Part shown: positions 8,460-16,771 of the stretch, piece after piece | Numbering within the stretch: position 1 is the stretch's first letter | Layout of the letters: every line of letters begins with the position of its first letter | Source of the DNA: Candidatus Bathyarchaeia archaeon | GTDB lineage: Archaea > Thermoproteota > Bathyarchaeia > 40CM-2-53-6 | NCBI GenBank assembly: GCA_035935655.1 | Contig: DASYWW010000062.1 | Location: 1 to 64,000 of the forward strand | Direction: 5' to 3' | DNA length: 64,000 nucleotides | Notes under the pieces: model-generated | Told to the model about the DNA's origin: nothing | The model's input: only the letters and a program-made list of their open reading frames with translations | The model's database searches: none | Translations under genes and position numbers: made by a program

Positions 8460-11002
8460 AGCCATTTCACACCATTGCAGTACCTCACCGAGACATTCTC
8501 GATGGCAAACTCACTATGGAGGTTTTCGCCGCAGACCTCTGGGAGACATACCAGGGTAGGGCACCAGAAGAATATCGTGACTCGACGACTTTCTTCAAAA
8601 AGACATACCTTACCCAGGGTTTGAAGAATCTGCTCGATGTGGTTGGAAAGCGACTACAAGGAGAGCGTGGAGACCCTGTCATTCAAATTCAGACACCGTT
8701 CGGAGGCGGCAAGACTCACGCGCTAATTGCAATGTTCCACCGAGCCAAGGAATGGAAGGCCAAGCCCGTCGTAATCGTCGGGACCGCCCTCAGTCCTCAA
8801 GAGACGATTTGGGGAACTATCGAGAAGCAACTTACCGGTAGTGTCAGAAAACTGTCGGGGAATGTGTCTCCAGGGCGCGAGGCTTTGAGAGAGGTACTTC
8901 AGAAAAACCAACCTGTGTTGATTCTAATGGACGAGGTCCTAGAATACACCACGAAGGCTGCTGGGGTTGCTGTCAAAGACACTACGTTGGGAGCTCAAAC
9001 TATTGCGTTCATGCAAGAATTAACCGAGGTCGCGGGCACTCTTGACAAGGTCTGTGTGGTCATAACGCTGCCTTCCAGTCTGCTGGAACACTATGACGAA
9101 AAGGCCGAGCGACTCTTCCAGCAACTTCAGAAGGTCGCGGGTCGAGTTGAGAAAATATACACACCGGTTCAAGAGAACGAGATAAACAAGGTTATTCGAA
9201 GAAGATTATTTTCCGAGGTTAACGAGGCAAAAGCCAGGACAACTGTCTCAGAATTTGTGGATTATGCGGAGAAAGAAAGCGTACTCCCGGCTGGCAAAGA
9301 GCCGTCCGAGTATAGGGAAAGCTTCCTTGAATCCTTCCCATTCATGCCGGAGGTAGTGGAGGTGTTGTATCATCGCTGGGGAAGCTATCCAACATTTCAG
9401 AGGACTAGGGGCGTCCTCAGACTCCTCTCGCTCGTAATCTACTCGTTGAAGATGAGTGGGAGGCCCTACATTTCATTGGCAGATTTCGACCTCAATAATG
9501 AGGAGACCAAGCGAGAACTGATAAAACACATAGGTGCAGAGTTCGACAGCGTAATCGCCAAAGACATAACGAACAAGGACTCAGGCTCCAAAGTCATCGA
9601 CAGAACCATCGGAACGTCCTTCCAGGGTCTAACACTCGGAACAAGAGCAGCAACAACGACTTTCCTCTACTCATTCTCTGGGGGCCCGGAGAAAGGAGCA
9701 CACATTGGCGAAATCAAACGGGAAGCGACTACCACCGAGAATCCATCCAGCGTGGTGACTGAAGCCCTTGAGCAGCTAAAGGGTAAGCTCTTCTTTCTTC
9801 AGAGCCTGAATGACAAATACTTCTTCTCCAACCAACCCAACCTGAATCGCATACTGCTCACCAAGATGGAGAACATCAAGCCTGCAGAAGCCATTGATGC
9901 AGAAAGACATCTGATTGGGGAGCAGATTGACGGAAGAAAGCTCAAGGTCTGGCCATGGCCCGACAAACCGAAGGACATTCCGGACACAGAAGAGCTGAAG
10001 TTGGTAATAGCTCGTGACAAGGACCTTGCTTTCATGCAGAGAATCCTTGAAACTAAGGGAGACTCTCCAAGAATTCACAAGAACACAGTTTTCTTTCTCT
10101 GTCCTTCTGAAGCCGAGAAAGCATCGTTCCAAGAGTTGGTTAAACGAAAAATTGCGTACGACCAAATCTCAGCAGACACGACTCTTAGACTCACTGATGA
10201 CCAGAGAAAAGAGATTAGGAAAAACCTGGAAAGGCTGAACGAAAACCTGAAGGATGCTGTGGGGCGAACCTACCGTCTAGTTTACGCACCGGCTAAGGAC
10301 GGAGTGAAGGAAATTGACATTGGAATCCCTACTTATGGTGAGAACAAGAAAATCGATGAGGAAGTCTACGAGCAGCTGCTGGCAGAGGGAGAGTTACTTG
10401 AGAAAATCGCCCCGGTTATCATCAAGGAAAAATACCTGAAGGAACGAGACTTCGTAAATCTGCGTCAGTTGAGGGATGCCATGTCTAAGACGCCTGGAGA
10501 AAGGCGGGTGGTCAACTCTGGGGTCCTTGAAGATAGTATTCGGCAAGGCGTGAACCAGGGACTCTTTGGATTAGGAGAAGTAAAAGAGAGTGGGAATCTG
10601 GTCTGCCAGTTCTTCAAAGAAGACCCGGTCATATCTTTTGGGGAAACCGAGTCACTAATCAGAGACATCGTTTGCACTGCGCAAAGAGATGGCGCAGGCA
10701 TAGAGCCCTCAGCTCCCACGGTCGAAGGGACTATTGACACTCTTGGAGGCACTGACCAGACTGGCGTTTCTTCGCCTGCAATCGGACGTATCATGAAGGA
10801 TGTTGATTTAAGATTCAGAATACCACGAGGGAAGGTTTCTCAAGTCATGGGTGTAATGAACTACCTTCAAAGCAAGTTCCAAACTCTGGACTTGGAACTC
10901 AGAGCAAAAGATGGTTCACTTTCGGAGGAGGAATATTCTAGCAAGATAAGAGAAGCACTTCGGCAGTTGGGAATTCGTTTGGAAGCTAATCAAAAGGAAT
11001 AG
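8456..11002 (+). CDS. DUF499 ATPase (Hma-like ATPase)
   Basis: An 848-residue P-loop ATPase. Walker A is TPFGGGKTHA (about residue 80) and Walker B VLILMDEVLEY (about 155), the DUF499 signature. The rest is AAA+-like with a long helical C-terminal region and DxxK/EEEY motifs near the end. The start ATG overlaps the methylase stop (ATGA), so the two are translationally coupled. DUF499 ATPases occur with DUF1156 methylases and SNF2/DUF3883 helicases in archaea and bacteria, catalogued as helicase-methylase-ATPase defence. The ATPase probably senses or regulates the DNA-processing partners; this is inferred from the context. Confidence 0.87.
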   Translation: MKPFHTIAVPHRDILDGKLTMEVFAADLWETYQGRAPEEYRDSTTFFKKTYLTQGLKNLLDVVGKRLQGERGDPVIQIQTPFGGGKTHALIAMFHRAKEWKAKPVVIVGTALSPQETIWGTIEKQLTGSVRKLSGNVSPGREALREVLQKNQPVLILMDEVLEYTTKAAGVAVKDTTLGAQTIAFMQELTEVAGTLDKVCVVITLPSSLLEHYDEKAERLFQQLQKVAGRVEKIYTPVQENEINKVIRRRLFSEVNEAKARTTVSEFVDYAEKESVLPAGKEPSEYRESFLESFPFMPEVVEVLYHRWGSYPTFQRTRGVLRLLSLVIYSLKMSGRPYISLADFDLNNEETKRELIKHIGAEFDSVIAKDITNKDSGSKVIDRTIGTSFQGLTLGTRAATTTFLYSFSGGPEKGAHIGEIKREATTTENPSSVVTEALEQLKGKLFFLQSLNDKYFFSNQPNLNRILLTKMENIKPAEAIDAERHLIGEQIDGRKLKVWPWPDKPKDIPDTEELKLVIARDKDLAFMQRILETKGDSPRIHKNTVFFLCPSEAEKASFQELVKRKIAYDQISADTTLRLTDDQRKEIRKNLERLNENLKDAVGRTYRLVYAPAKDGVKEIDIGIPTYGENKKIDEEVYEQLLAEGELLEKIAPVIIKEKYLKERDFVNLRQLRDAMSKTPGERRVVNSGVLEDSIRQGVNQGLFGLGEVKESGNLVCQFFKEDPVISFGETESLIRDIVCTAQRDGAGIEPSAPTVEGTIDTLGGTDQTGVSSPAIGRIMKDVDLRFRIPRGKVSQVMGVMNYLQSKFQTLDLELRAKDGSLSEEEYSSKIREALRQLGIRLEANQKE

Positions 11003-11048
11003 GAAGATAGCTTTGCTTGACCATCTTGGCGCTTTGAAACAGTGGGCC

Positions 11049-12040
11049 TCAGGTAAATTCCGGAATCTCTGGAAGCTTTGGAGTTGTCGACAGCCATCTC
11101 ATAGCGGTTGAAAAGACAAAATCCAACACTTCAATGGCATCCTCCTTTGAGGGATTCCAGTTTTCTCTTCCATGAACGTTGTAGGTGCCACCTGCTGTGA
11201 TAACAATCGTCGGTGTTTTCTCTTTGAATCTCAGATATCTCCTGTAATCCGCTCCGATGGAGAATACCAAGACTTGGTCCTCAAGGTTTTCGATTCGTCT
11301 TACCAACCTGTCCAATTCATCCACGTTAAATCTTGACGGGAACTTGTCGTAGCCGCCTCCCTTCTCAAATTCAATTCTCTCCTCTAGGAGGATTAAAGTC
11401 CGAAAGGCCTTTGCTGACGCGATGCAACTTTCCTCGTATTTGCCGGATGCAAGGCTCTGCTCAGCCTCTCGGATGAAAGCCTTCATTTCCTTATGAGGAA
11501 TCATATCGCTTAGGAGAATTTCGTCCAAATCCTTAGCAAAAACGTCCCCAATTACGGCTCTCACGAAGCTTTCAGCTTGAATTGTCATCTTGCTCACGTC
11601 TTCGGCCGAAGGTGTAGTTCCTTGATGCTGCACGTCGTTCCTTAGGTCGTGAAGGTTCTGCACCTCTGTTCGTAACGGTGGGCCGTCCTTCGAGATGCCC
11701 TTGTCGGGGTCTCTGTATAGAGCAACTACCTCATCGAAAAGTCGCGGAAAGTCCATCCTTTGGTCGTATTTCTGGGCGTCGAGTTGGGGAATTTTGTAGG
11801 TGTATCCTCTTTGCGGGCTTGGATAGCGAGTTGCGGGTCCTAATGCAGATACAACTATTTCAGAAGAGTTTCGACGCTGAAGTCCAACTGAAGGATGGCT
11901 AGTATTCGGCTGATGTCAGTGACATCCCTCGATAATGAGACCGCGTTGTAGAAGACTTGTTTCGTCAAAACAAGCCTACGGCCTATTGCCTCATCCACAG
12001 GTCCTGGAACCTTTGTCATGCTCAATACTGGTTCACTCAA
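11049..12040 (-). pseudogene. HEPN-type protein gene, frameshifted
   Basis: Two overlapping frames make one protein. The first (12040 down to 11855) reads MSEPVLSMTKVPGPVDEAIG to DFSVETLLK and stops. The second continues in the -1 frame with IVVSALGPATRYPS, reaches MDFPRLFDEVV at 11756 and ends at 11049. The break is at the AAA of 11858-11860; one extra A would restore about 330 residues. The motif LHDLRNDVQHQG carries the R-x4-H signature of HEPN RNases. The gene converges on the DUF499 gene and probably served the same defence island. It could be real decay, programmed slippage or a sequence error. Confidence 0.62.
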
Positions 12041-12157
12041 TCGAGGCGCGACCAGGATAAATCCTCAACAGGTAATCCTTTTTCTAGGGACTGTTGCTTC
12101 TCTGGACAAGTCGCAAGGGGAAAATCTGAATAGGGACACGAAGGCACGCACTCTATC

Positions 12158-13786
12158 ATGCCTCGTCTCGAAAGTAAACTGGATTCTTTAGCCGAGGGCG
12201 AAAAAAGAGAACTAATCCGAAGACTGCACACGAGGCAAGGCCAAAAATGCTACATCTGCGGTAGAGAAATCAACCTGACGATAGACAAGGTCGATATCGA
12301 CCACATCAAGAAGCTCGGAGTGGGTCCCGACGAGGAACAAAACTGGGGCCTAACTCATGAATCTTGCAACAGGTCGAAGGGAGCCCGGGACCTCCAGTTA
12401 ATGCAATACATCTACGATTTCAGGTTGCTAAAAGACGCCTACGTTAACGTTAACAAGGATTTCACCGTCGGCGATGCTTTGGAAAAGCTGCAACCCCAGA
12501 GACAAGAGGTTGTGGCAAGGATAGATGATAGTGCCATCAAACTATCCTATCGAGGCAAGGACGGCATCTCAGTAACCGAGAGCTTCAAGCTTTACACCGA
12601 AAACGGCGACCATGGGTTCACTTTTTTCACCGGCTTGATACCTTTTCAACTTCTGTATCATGATTCCTCCATCAATCCCAGGTCTCTGGTAGACTTGGAG
12701 CCAATGATTGAGGAGTTCTACGATGGATACCCTCAGTTACAGCCAAGTTTAGGTCATATGGAATTTAACTTCCCGGAAGGGAGAGGACGTGTTCTGCTAT
12801 TCGACGGGCAACACAAAGCAGCGGCCCAACTATTCAACCGGAAGGAACGCCTCTTTGTCCGCGTTTTTGTTAACGCCGCACTTGACAAGCTGAAAGCGGC
12901 GAATTTCAGGGCGCACACAATTGTGGCACAGATTCATTTTCCAGACATGATAAGAGATAAGGTTGGTCATGATATCTTCAAACTTGGCTTCGACGCCTTC
13001 AAGTCATCTGCCACCCCAACGGACAGCGAAGAAAGATTCCTGTTCAGAACAGAAACGGGAGAAGATTACAGGGACTACCTCAAGAATTTCGTTAAGTACG
13101 CGGCCCTCTTCAGCGGAGGGCAGAGACACAAGATTCTAAATTACGTCGAGACAATCAGCGCCCGGTCGCGCAAGTTCCCGATTTCGTACGATACCCTTGA
13201 GAAAACGTTCCTTCGATTTCTCTACCTTCAATCAGCGGAAGAGCCCCTCAGCGTAAGCTCCGATTACCGGGAGCTCGAACGAAGAAATCTTTCGACTCTT
13301 ATGGACATATTCGTTGAGGAGATTCTTGAAAACCGATACAAGTTTGAGAAAGGCGTCTATCGAATCGAAGAGCAACTGTCAAGCGACCCGAACCTTATTG
13401 AAAATAACCATTTAGCCGCATATCGGATATGCCGCCAGGCTGCGATGATAGTGTGGCTAACTCAGTTCAAGATGGCGGTCATACGACTGCTCAAGACGCG
13501 TAACAGGTACCTTACTAGGGAATGGGGTGACGAGAGACCTCTCTGGGCAGAGTTCAAGGAAGAGGATTGGAAGGCAGTTCGCAGAATGTTTGGGGTGGTC
13601 CGCGACCACCAAATTTGGATTGAGAAACACGACAAGAACATCATTCAAGCGATTGAGTCTACGAAGCAGAAGGATTGGAAGCAGATTCTTCTTGAGGGTC
13701 GTTTGCCCGACAGACCGGAGAAGTTGTTTCCACCTTTAGATGATAACACGATTTTCAATACAATATTCGAGTCGAGGTTCCGCTAA
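12158..13786 (+). CDS. HNH nuclease fused to DGQHR (DndB-like) domain
   Basis: A 542-residue protein. Residues 30-75 form an HNH/zinc nuclease: CYICGREI, VDIDHIKKLG, LTHESCNRSKGARD. A central domain contains VLLFDGQHKAAAQL (about 225), the DGQHR motif of DndB-type and ParB-related proteins, followed by FVRVFV and a long helical C-terminal region. DGQHR proteins act in phosphorothioation (Dnd) and other DNA-modification defence systems; the fusion to HNH suggests a modification-sensing nuclease. No dnd genes are visible nearby. The nuclease call is firm; the DGQHR assignment rests on the motif. It is the last gene before the zinc-finger-rich element. Confidence 0.7.
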   Translation: MPRLESKLDSLAEGEKRELIRRLHTRQGQKCYICGREINLTIDKVDIDHIKKLGVGPDEEQNWGLTHESCNRSKGARDLQLMQYIYDFRLLKDAYVNVNKDFTVGDALEKLQPQRQEVVARIDDSAIKLSYRGKDGISVTESFKLYTENGDHGFTFFTGLIPFQLLYHDSSINPRSLVDLEPMIEEFYDGYPQLQPSLGHMEFNFPEGRGRVLLFDGQHKAAAQLFNRKERLFVRVFVNAALDKLKAANFRAHTIVAQIHFPDMIRDKVGHDIFKLGFDAFKSSATPTDSEERFLFRTETGEDYRDYLKNFVKYAALFSGGQRHKILNYVETISARSRKFPISYDTLEKTFLRFLYLQSAEEPLSVSSDYRELERRNLSTLMDIFVEEILENRYKFEKGVYRIEEQLSSDPNLIENNHLAAYRICRQAAMIVWLTQFKMAVIRLLKTRNRYLTREWGDERPLWAEFKEEDWKAVRRMFGVVRDHQIWIEKHDKNIIQAIESTKQKDWKQILLEGRLPDRPEKLFPPLDDNTIFNTIFESRFR

Positions 13787-13804
13787 ACAAGAGTTCCAGG
13801 TTAG

Positions 13805-13951
13805 ATGGCAGCAAAGTGTAGGTTCTGTGGTCAGCGCGCCGCCATAGAGATACGAACGAGTGGTCCGCACAAAGGGGAATACTGCTCCAGCTGCGGACAC
13901 TGGCTGAGATGGATTCCTAAGAAAGTAGCGAAGAAACGAGTGGGTAGCTAA
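13805..13951 (+). CDS. Small zinc-ribbon protein (48 aa)
   Basis: A short frame from ATG 13805 reading MAAKCRFCGQRAAIEIRTSG, then CSSCGHWLRWIPKK and a basic tail, stopping at TAA 13949. Two CxxC knuckles 18 residues apart make a complete zinc ribbon. It starts 18 bases after the HNH/DGQHR gene, so it may be co-transcribed with it, or it may be the first gene of the neighbouring element. A nucleic-acid-binding accessory role is inferred from fold and charge. Confidence 0.6.
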   Translation: MAAKCRFCGQRAAIEIRTSGPHKGEYCSSCGHWLRWIPKKVAKKRVGS

Positions 13952-14004
13952 TTCAAACGACCGGAAGCCTTAGAAAAAAAGGTAGAGGATAAAACGACCC
14001 ACAA

Positions 14005-14250
14005 TTGAGCATAGTTCAGAAGACTTGTCAAGTCGCTTCTTGCGATAGAAAAGCAACACCACATCATATGCTTTACACTGATTATTTGAAAGCAGGTGAG
14101 AAGGACACCGTTCTATATCTCTGCGAGTGGCATCACAAACTGATTACCAAGACATCCTTCTTGAAAACAATGGAAATGATGTTTGAAGACACTTGGCATA
14201 ACTATCGAAGATACTTGGACGAGAGAAGCAGAGAAAGGGAGAAGAGATGA
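14005..14250 (+). CDS. Small HNH-like Cys/His protein
   Basis: An 81-residue protein starting with TTG (MSIVQKTCQVASCDRKATPH). Cys and His residues are arranged CQVASC, PHH, then YLCEWHHKLI, like the zinc-coordinated core of small HNH endonucleases, followed by a helical basic tail (RRYLDERSREREKR). It converges with the leftward small-gene operon. The HNH assignment is by pattern; the protein could be structural zinc-binding only. Confidence 0.55.
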   Translation: MSIVQKTCQVASCDRKATPHHMLYTDYLKAGEKDTVLYLCEWHHKLITKTSFLKTMEMMFEDTWHNYRRYLDERSREREKR

Positions 14251-14265
14251 TTTAACTCTCGGCGC

Positions 14266-14436
14266 TCAAGCCTCGACTGCTCTCTGCTTGAACTGTTCAA
14301 TATTACCATTTGCGATTCCGACTCTCAAACACAACCGACAAACGAGTATCGGCAATTCGTCTTCGGTCCACGAGTCAACCTGAACTAAGTAACCGACAGC
14401 CTTGCAGTAGAAACAGTGCGGTGGAATCTGGGGCAT
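14266..14436 (-). CDS. Zinc-finger protein (56 aa)
   Basis: Starts at ATG 14436, which overlaps the preceding stop (TAATG), and reads MPQIPPHCFYCKAVGYLVQV, then LVCRLCLRVGIANG and a helical end. Two CxxC pairs (CFYC and CRLC) 22 residues apart make a complete zinc site. It is the last gene of the leftward operon running from 16095. The function is unknown; DNA or RNA binding is likely. Confidence 0.62.
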   Translation of the reverse strand: MPQIPPHCFYCKAVGYLVQVDSWTEDELPILVCRLCLRVGIANGNIEQFKQRAVEA

Positions 14437-14591
14437 TACGTTTCACCGTGACTCAGTTTCTTGTGCAGTTTCAGGCTGTAAGCCAACTTCTTCTCTGAGA
14501 GAGCGGTTAGCTCCTTTCCGCACTGAGGACACTTTGTGGAGAACTGTGTTACCGTGATTTCCTTCTGTCCGACTTTCAAAGGATTCGCCAA
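14436..14591 (-). CDS. C2H2-like zinc-finger protein (51 aa)
   Basis: Starts at TTG 14591 (a second TTG lies five codons on) and reads MANPLKVGQKEITVTQF, then STKCPQCGKEL and a helix ending LHKKLSHGET. The CxxC followed by HxxxxH after a helix is a C2H2-like finger. An overlapping ORF in another frame (14443-14625) is less convincing because it destroys the Cys/His pattern. A near-palindrome TCGATTATCGA lies 9 bases upstream of the start, where a regulator could block translation or transcription. Confidence 0.58.
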   Translation of the reverse strand: MANPLKVGQKEITVTQFSTKCPQCGKELTALSEKKLAYSLKLHKKLSHGET

Positions 14592-14599
14592 ATCGACTG

Positions 14600-14610
14600 T
14601 CGATTATCGA
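14600..14610. repeat. TCGATTATCGA near-palindrome (element motif)
   Basis: An 11-base odd palindrome. Identical copies lie at 14600-14610 and 15571-15581; CCGATTATCGA is at 16291-16301 and a 10/11 copy occurs on the other strand near 17083. The copies sit in front of small genes of the element or in the divergent control region, suggesting an operator for an element-encoded DNA-binding protein. Confidence 0.4.
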
Positions 14611-14621
14611 AGATAAAAGGT

Positions 14622-14888
14622 TCATGTTCCATCGAGCCTCAAGCCTTCAACGTTGTAAGTCAGAAGGTTTGACCAGTTCTGTTTCGACACGTCCCAGATT
14701 TTGTCTCGACCATAATTGCTCTGAAGATGTTTCAACGAGTTGTATCCCCACTCTGCAAACTCAGGCATTGAATAGAGTCTCGCGTAACAGAAGATTTCGT
14801 CACCGTTCGATTCACTAATAAAATACAAGTCACCGTTGAAGGTTTCTAGGACACGGATAATCTCTGTCTCTTTGATGAAAAGCTTCAT
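14622..14888 (-). CDS. Hypothetical protein (88 aa)
   Basis: Reads MKLFIKETEIIRVLETFNGD, then LYFISESNGDEIFCYARLYS and a C-terminal helical part with conserved-looking aromatic residues. It looks like a small alpha/beta protein, with no zinc site and no membrane segment. It belongs to the leftward operon, 8 bases after the 54-residue membrane protein gene. I do not recognise the family. Confidence 0.55.
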   Translation of the reverse strand: MKLFIKETEIIRVLETFNGDLYFISESNGDEIFCYARLYSMPEFAEWGYNSLKHLQSNYGRDKIWDVSKQNWSNLLTYNVEGLRLDGT

Positions 14889-14896
14889 GTCTCAAT

Positions 14897-15061
14897 TCAC
14901 TTCCTCCACTTGTCCAACTCAGAGAAGTCGGGTAGTGACTCCGAATGACTGAGAAAGAATCCGTGTGACGCAAAGAAGCGAGCAATCCTTTCTCGAAGAA
15001 GGAACAAAACAACGTCTACACTCAGAACCGCAATAAGAATCTGCCAGAATAGACCAATCAT
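14897..15061 (-). CDS. Small membrane protein (54 aa)
   Basis: The ATG at 15061 overlaps the stop of the previous gene (ATGA). It reads MIGLFWQILIAVLSVDVVLF then LLRERIARFF and an acidic-basic tail ending ELDKWRK. It has one membrane helix with the charged tail probably inside the cell. Together with the two genes upstream it makes a trio of small membrane proteins, a set typical of virion or egress components in archaeal viruses; that role is inferred. Confidence 0.6.
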   Translation of the reverse strand: MIGLFWQILIAVLSVDVVLFLLRERIARFFASHGFFLSHSESLPDFSELDKWRK

Positions 15062-15252
15062 TTCTTGAACATCTTCTTGACTACTGAAGCGACCGCTCCA
15101 ATTCCAACGATTACAAACGTCAAGACGTAGCGAATGTCGAATCCGAAAACAAACGGGAATATTGCGAACCGTTCGTCAAGTAGAAGCATGAATGCATTCA
15201 GAGCTAAGACTGAACTCGCTCCAATTGCAACAAGCTTCTCGGTTGACGACAT
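15058..15252 (-). CDS. Small two-helix membrane protein (64 aa)
   Basis: Reads MSSTEKLVAIGASSVLALNA and continues FMLLLDERFAIFPFVFGFD, then RYVLTFVIVGIGAVASVVKK and MFKK. Two membrane helices (about 7-25 and 42-58) end in a lysine-rich cytoplasmic tail. It lies between a coiled-coil gene and another small membrane gene in a tightly coupled leftward operon. A holin-like or virion membrane role is possible but not shown. Confidence 0.6.
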   Translation of the reverse strand: MSSTEKLVAIGASSVLALNAFMLLLDERFAIFPFVFGFDIRYVLTFVIVGIGAVASVVKKMFKK

Positions 15253-15253
15253 T

Positions 15254-15520
15254 CTACATGTCCGCTTCTTGTTCGAGCCACTTCAGTCCGTCATCGAACG
15301 CTCTGAAGCTTGCAACGATTCCGCTTCCGACGAAGACAAGTCCATGCGCTACTTTGGTTAGCTTCGAAGGCTTGACCTGTCTACGAAGGTCTTTGACCTG
15401 TCTCTCAAGCTTCTGTCGTTCGAGTTCTTCCTGCAGTTCCTTCAGTTCTGCCTGAAGTTGAGCTTTAGACTTCAATCTTCCATCCTCGATAATAGAGTGT
15501 CCAGACTCGAATATAGGCAT
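15254..15520 (-). CDS. Coiled-coil protein with hydrophobic segment (88 aa)
   Basis: Residues 16-47 form a strongly charged coiled coil (KAQLQAELKELQEELERQKL then ERQVKDLRRQ), followed by KLTKVAHGLVFVGSGIVASF, a short hydrophobic segment, and an acidic end. It is the first small gene downstream of the nuclease gene. A TCGATTATCGA copy lies 51 bases upstream of its ATG, so an internal promoter or operator is possible. The family is unknown. Confidence 0.55.
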   Translation of the reverse strand: MPIFESGHSIIEDGRLKSKAQLQAELKELQEELERQKLERQVKDLRRQVKPSKLTKVAHGLVFVGSGIVASFRAFDDGLKWLEQEADM

Positions 15521-15574
15521 GCCGGAAACCTACGGTTGTAGGTCCAAGTTACAGCTTCGAGGGTCGACGCTCGA

Positions 15575-16095
15575 TTATCGAGGCTTGTCCTTAATCAGCC
15601 TGTCTTCGAGTTGTGCCTGCCAGTATTCCTCTGTGATGAAGATTTTCCAACCCCTCTCTGAAGGTAGGACCGCTCGAAGGACTTGACGACTTGGAAACAG
15701 TGATGTCCTATCTCGTTGCACCGTTGTCCGGTCGCGTTCCAATGTGGGTGTTGCCCTTCGTTCTTGAAGTAGCGTAGCAACACTGCCAAGTCAGAATTTG
15801 GCTTGACGGGTATCTCCTCGGTGAACCACTTGCTCCGAACTTTGACATCTATCTTCCTGCCGTCTTCTGGGTCTTCAGCGTCGAACAGTAAGACGTGAGG
15901 TCGATTACGCTTCCACTTGTTGACTCTGCTCAAAACTAACTCTCCCAAGAATCCTTTGAATTTTCGTTCGATTTGCTGTCTCTCAGTGCTTCTTTCGACT
16001 GAAGTGTCATCAGTATCGAGTTGGTGAATTTCCTCTGCCTCTCTCCGAGCCTGCCTGACTTCCTCTTCGGTAGCACAATAGACATAGGTCGCCAA
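15575..16095 (-). CDS. PD-(D/E)xK nuclease-like protein, probable C-terminal frameshift
   Basis: The first gene of the leftward operon. KGFLGELVLSRVNKWKR (about residue 47) followed by RKIDVKVRSKW (about 79) gives the E...D-V-K pattern of PD-(D/E)xK nucleases. In the annotated frame (stop 15595) the end reads VGKSSSQRNTGRHNSKTG, which looks non-coding. In the -1 frame the same DNA reads WKIFITEEYWQAQLEDRLIK and stops at 15575, which looks coding. A frameshift near 15655, at the GGGG run, is likely. It may be a Holliday-junction-type or restriction-like nuclease of the element. Confidence 0.52.
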
Positions 16096-16771
16096 CCGAA
16101 AATTACACCGATTCCGAGCACTCTGTAACTCGGTATCCTTTTCGACTTGTTGAACTACTGAGAATCAAAGTCTTACCGTGTGTGTGTTGGGGGAGTGTTC
16201 TATGTGTTGTAGTAGTGATTGTTACGAGCGCTCCTATGGAGTAGGACAAGTGCAAACGTACAACCTACCTAATCATTCCTCTACACGAACCCGATTATCG
16301 ACACACACACACACGAAATTCTCAGTAATTCGTTCAATTGTGCGACCGACGTTCTGGATTTGTCGATTTTCCATTCTCGGAGTAGCCAATTAGTCAGGTA
16401 GACGTGGTAAGCTCTCCGTATGCAGTAGTACTTGCAGTGACACACGCGAAAATGATACCGCATTCTATGGTCCATGAGAGTAGGGGTCTTTTTCGAATTA
16501 TTCCTTCACAATGGGTGTCTATTCGTCGATTGGTCGCCAGATTGAAGGATAAATGTCTCCGACTGCCCTACAAATTGAGAGTAGTTCACGCTCGCAAGAA
16601 TCACCGTTCACGCTCGCGATTTCACTTTTTGTAGCGAGGTTTCGTGAGAGTCGGAGTCTCGAACGGAAAGAAGGTTCGACTTAGTCCTCAGGGAACGATT
16701 AGTGAACAATAGCGGATTAGAGGTCAATCTGCTATAATTCGCTCACGCTCTGATTATTGGGTTGTAGAGCA
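16096..16771. promoter_or_regulatory. Divergent intergenic control region / candidate element origin
   Basis: 676 bases with no convincing gene between the leftward and rightward operons. It holds GTGTGTGTGT (16178-16187) facing ACACACACACACAC (16301-16314), a CCGATTATCGA motif, two direct repeats GTTCACGCTCGC 22 bases apart (16584, 16606) with a related GCTCACGCTC at 16741, and CTATAATTCG (about 16731) as a TATA-like box upstream of the rightward operon. Iteron-like repeats between divergent operons are where plasmid and virus origins usually lie; the origin role is inferred. Confidence 0.5.
16584..16617. repeat. Direct repeats GTTCACGCTCGC (iteron-like)
   Basis: Two exact 12-base copies, at 16584-16595 and 16606-16617, are 22 bases apart, about two helical turns, so a bound protein would sit on one DNA face. 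A shortened copy GCTCACGCTC is at 16741. They lie about 150 bases before the rightward operon. Confidence 0.5.

Noticed and set aside
14443-14625. ORF of 60 residues overlapping the C2H2 gene on the same strand
   Set aside because: Its start overlaps the previous stop, but the +1 frame holds the clean CPQC/H-H finger and TAATG coupling.
16178-16393. Forward ORF of 71 residues in the divergent region
   Set aside because: It is low-complexity and Cys-rich by chance, spans the AC tract and has no start signal.
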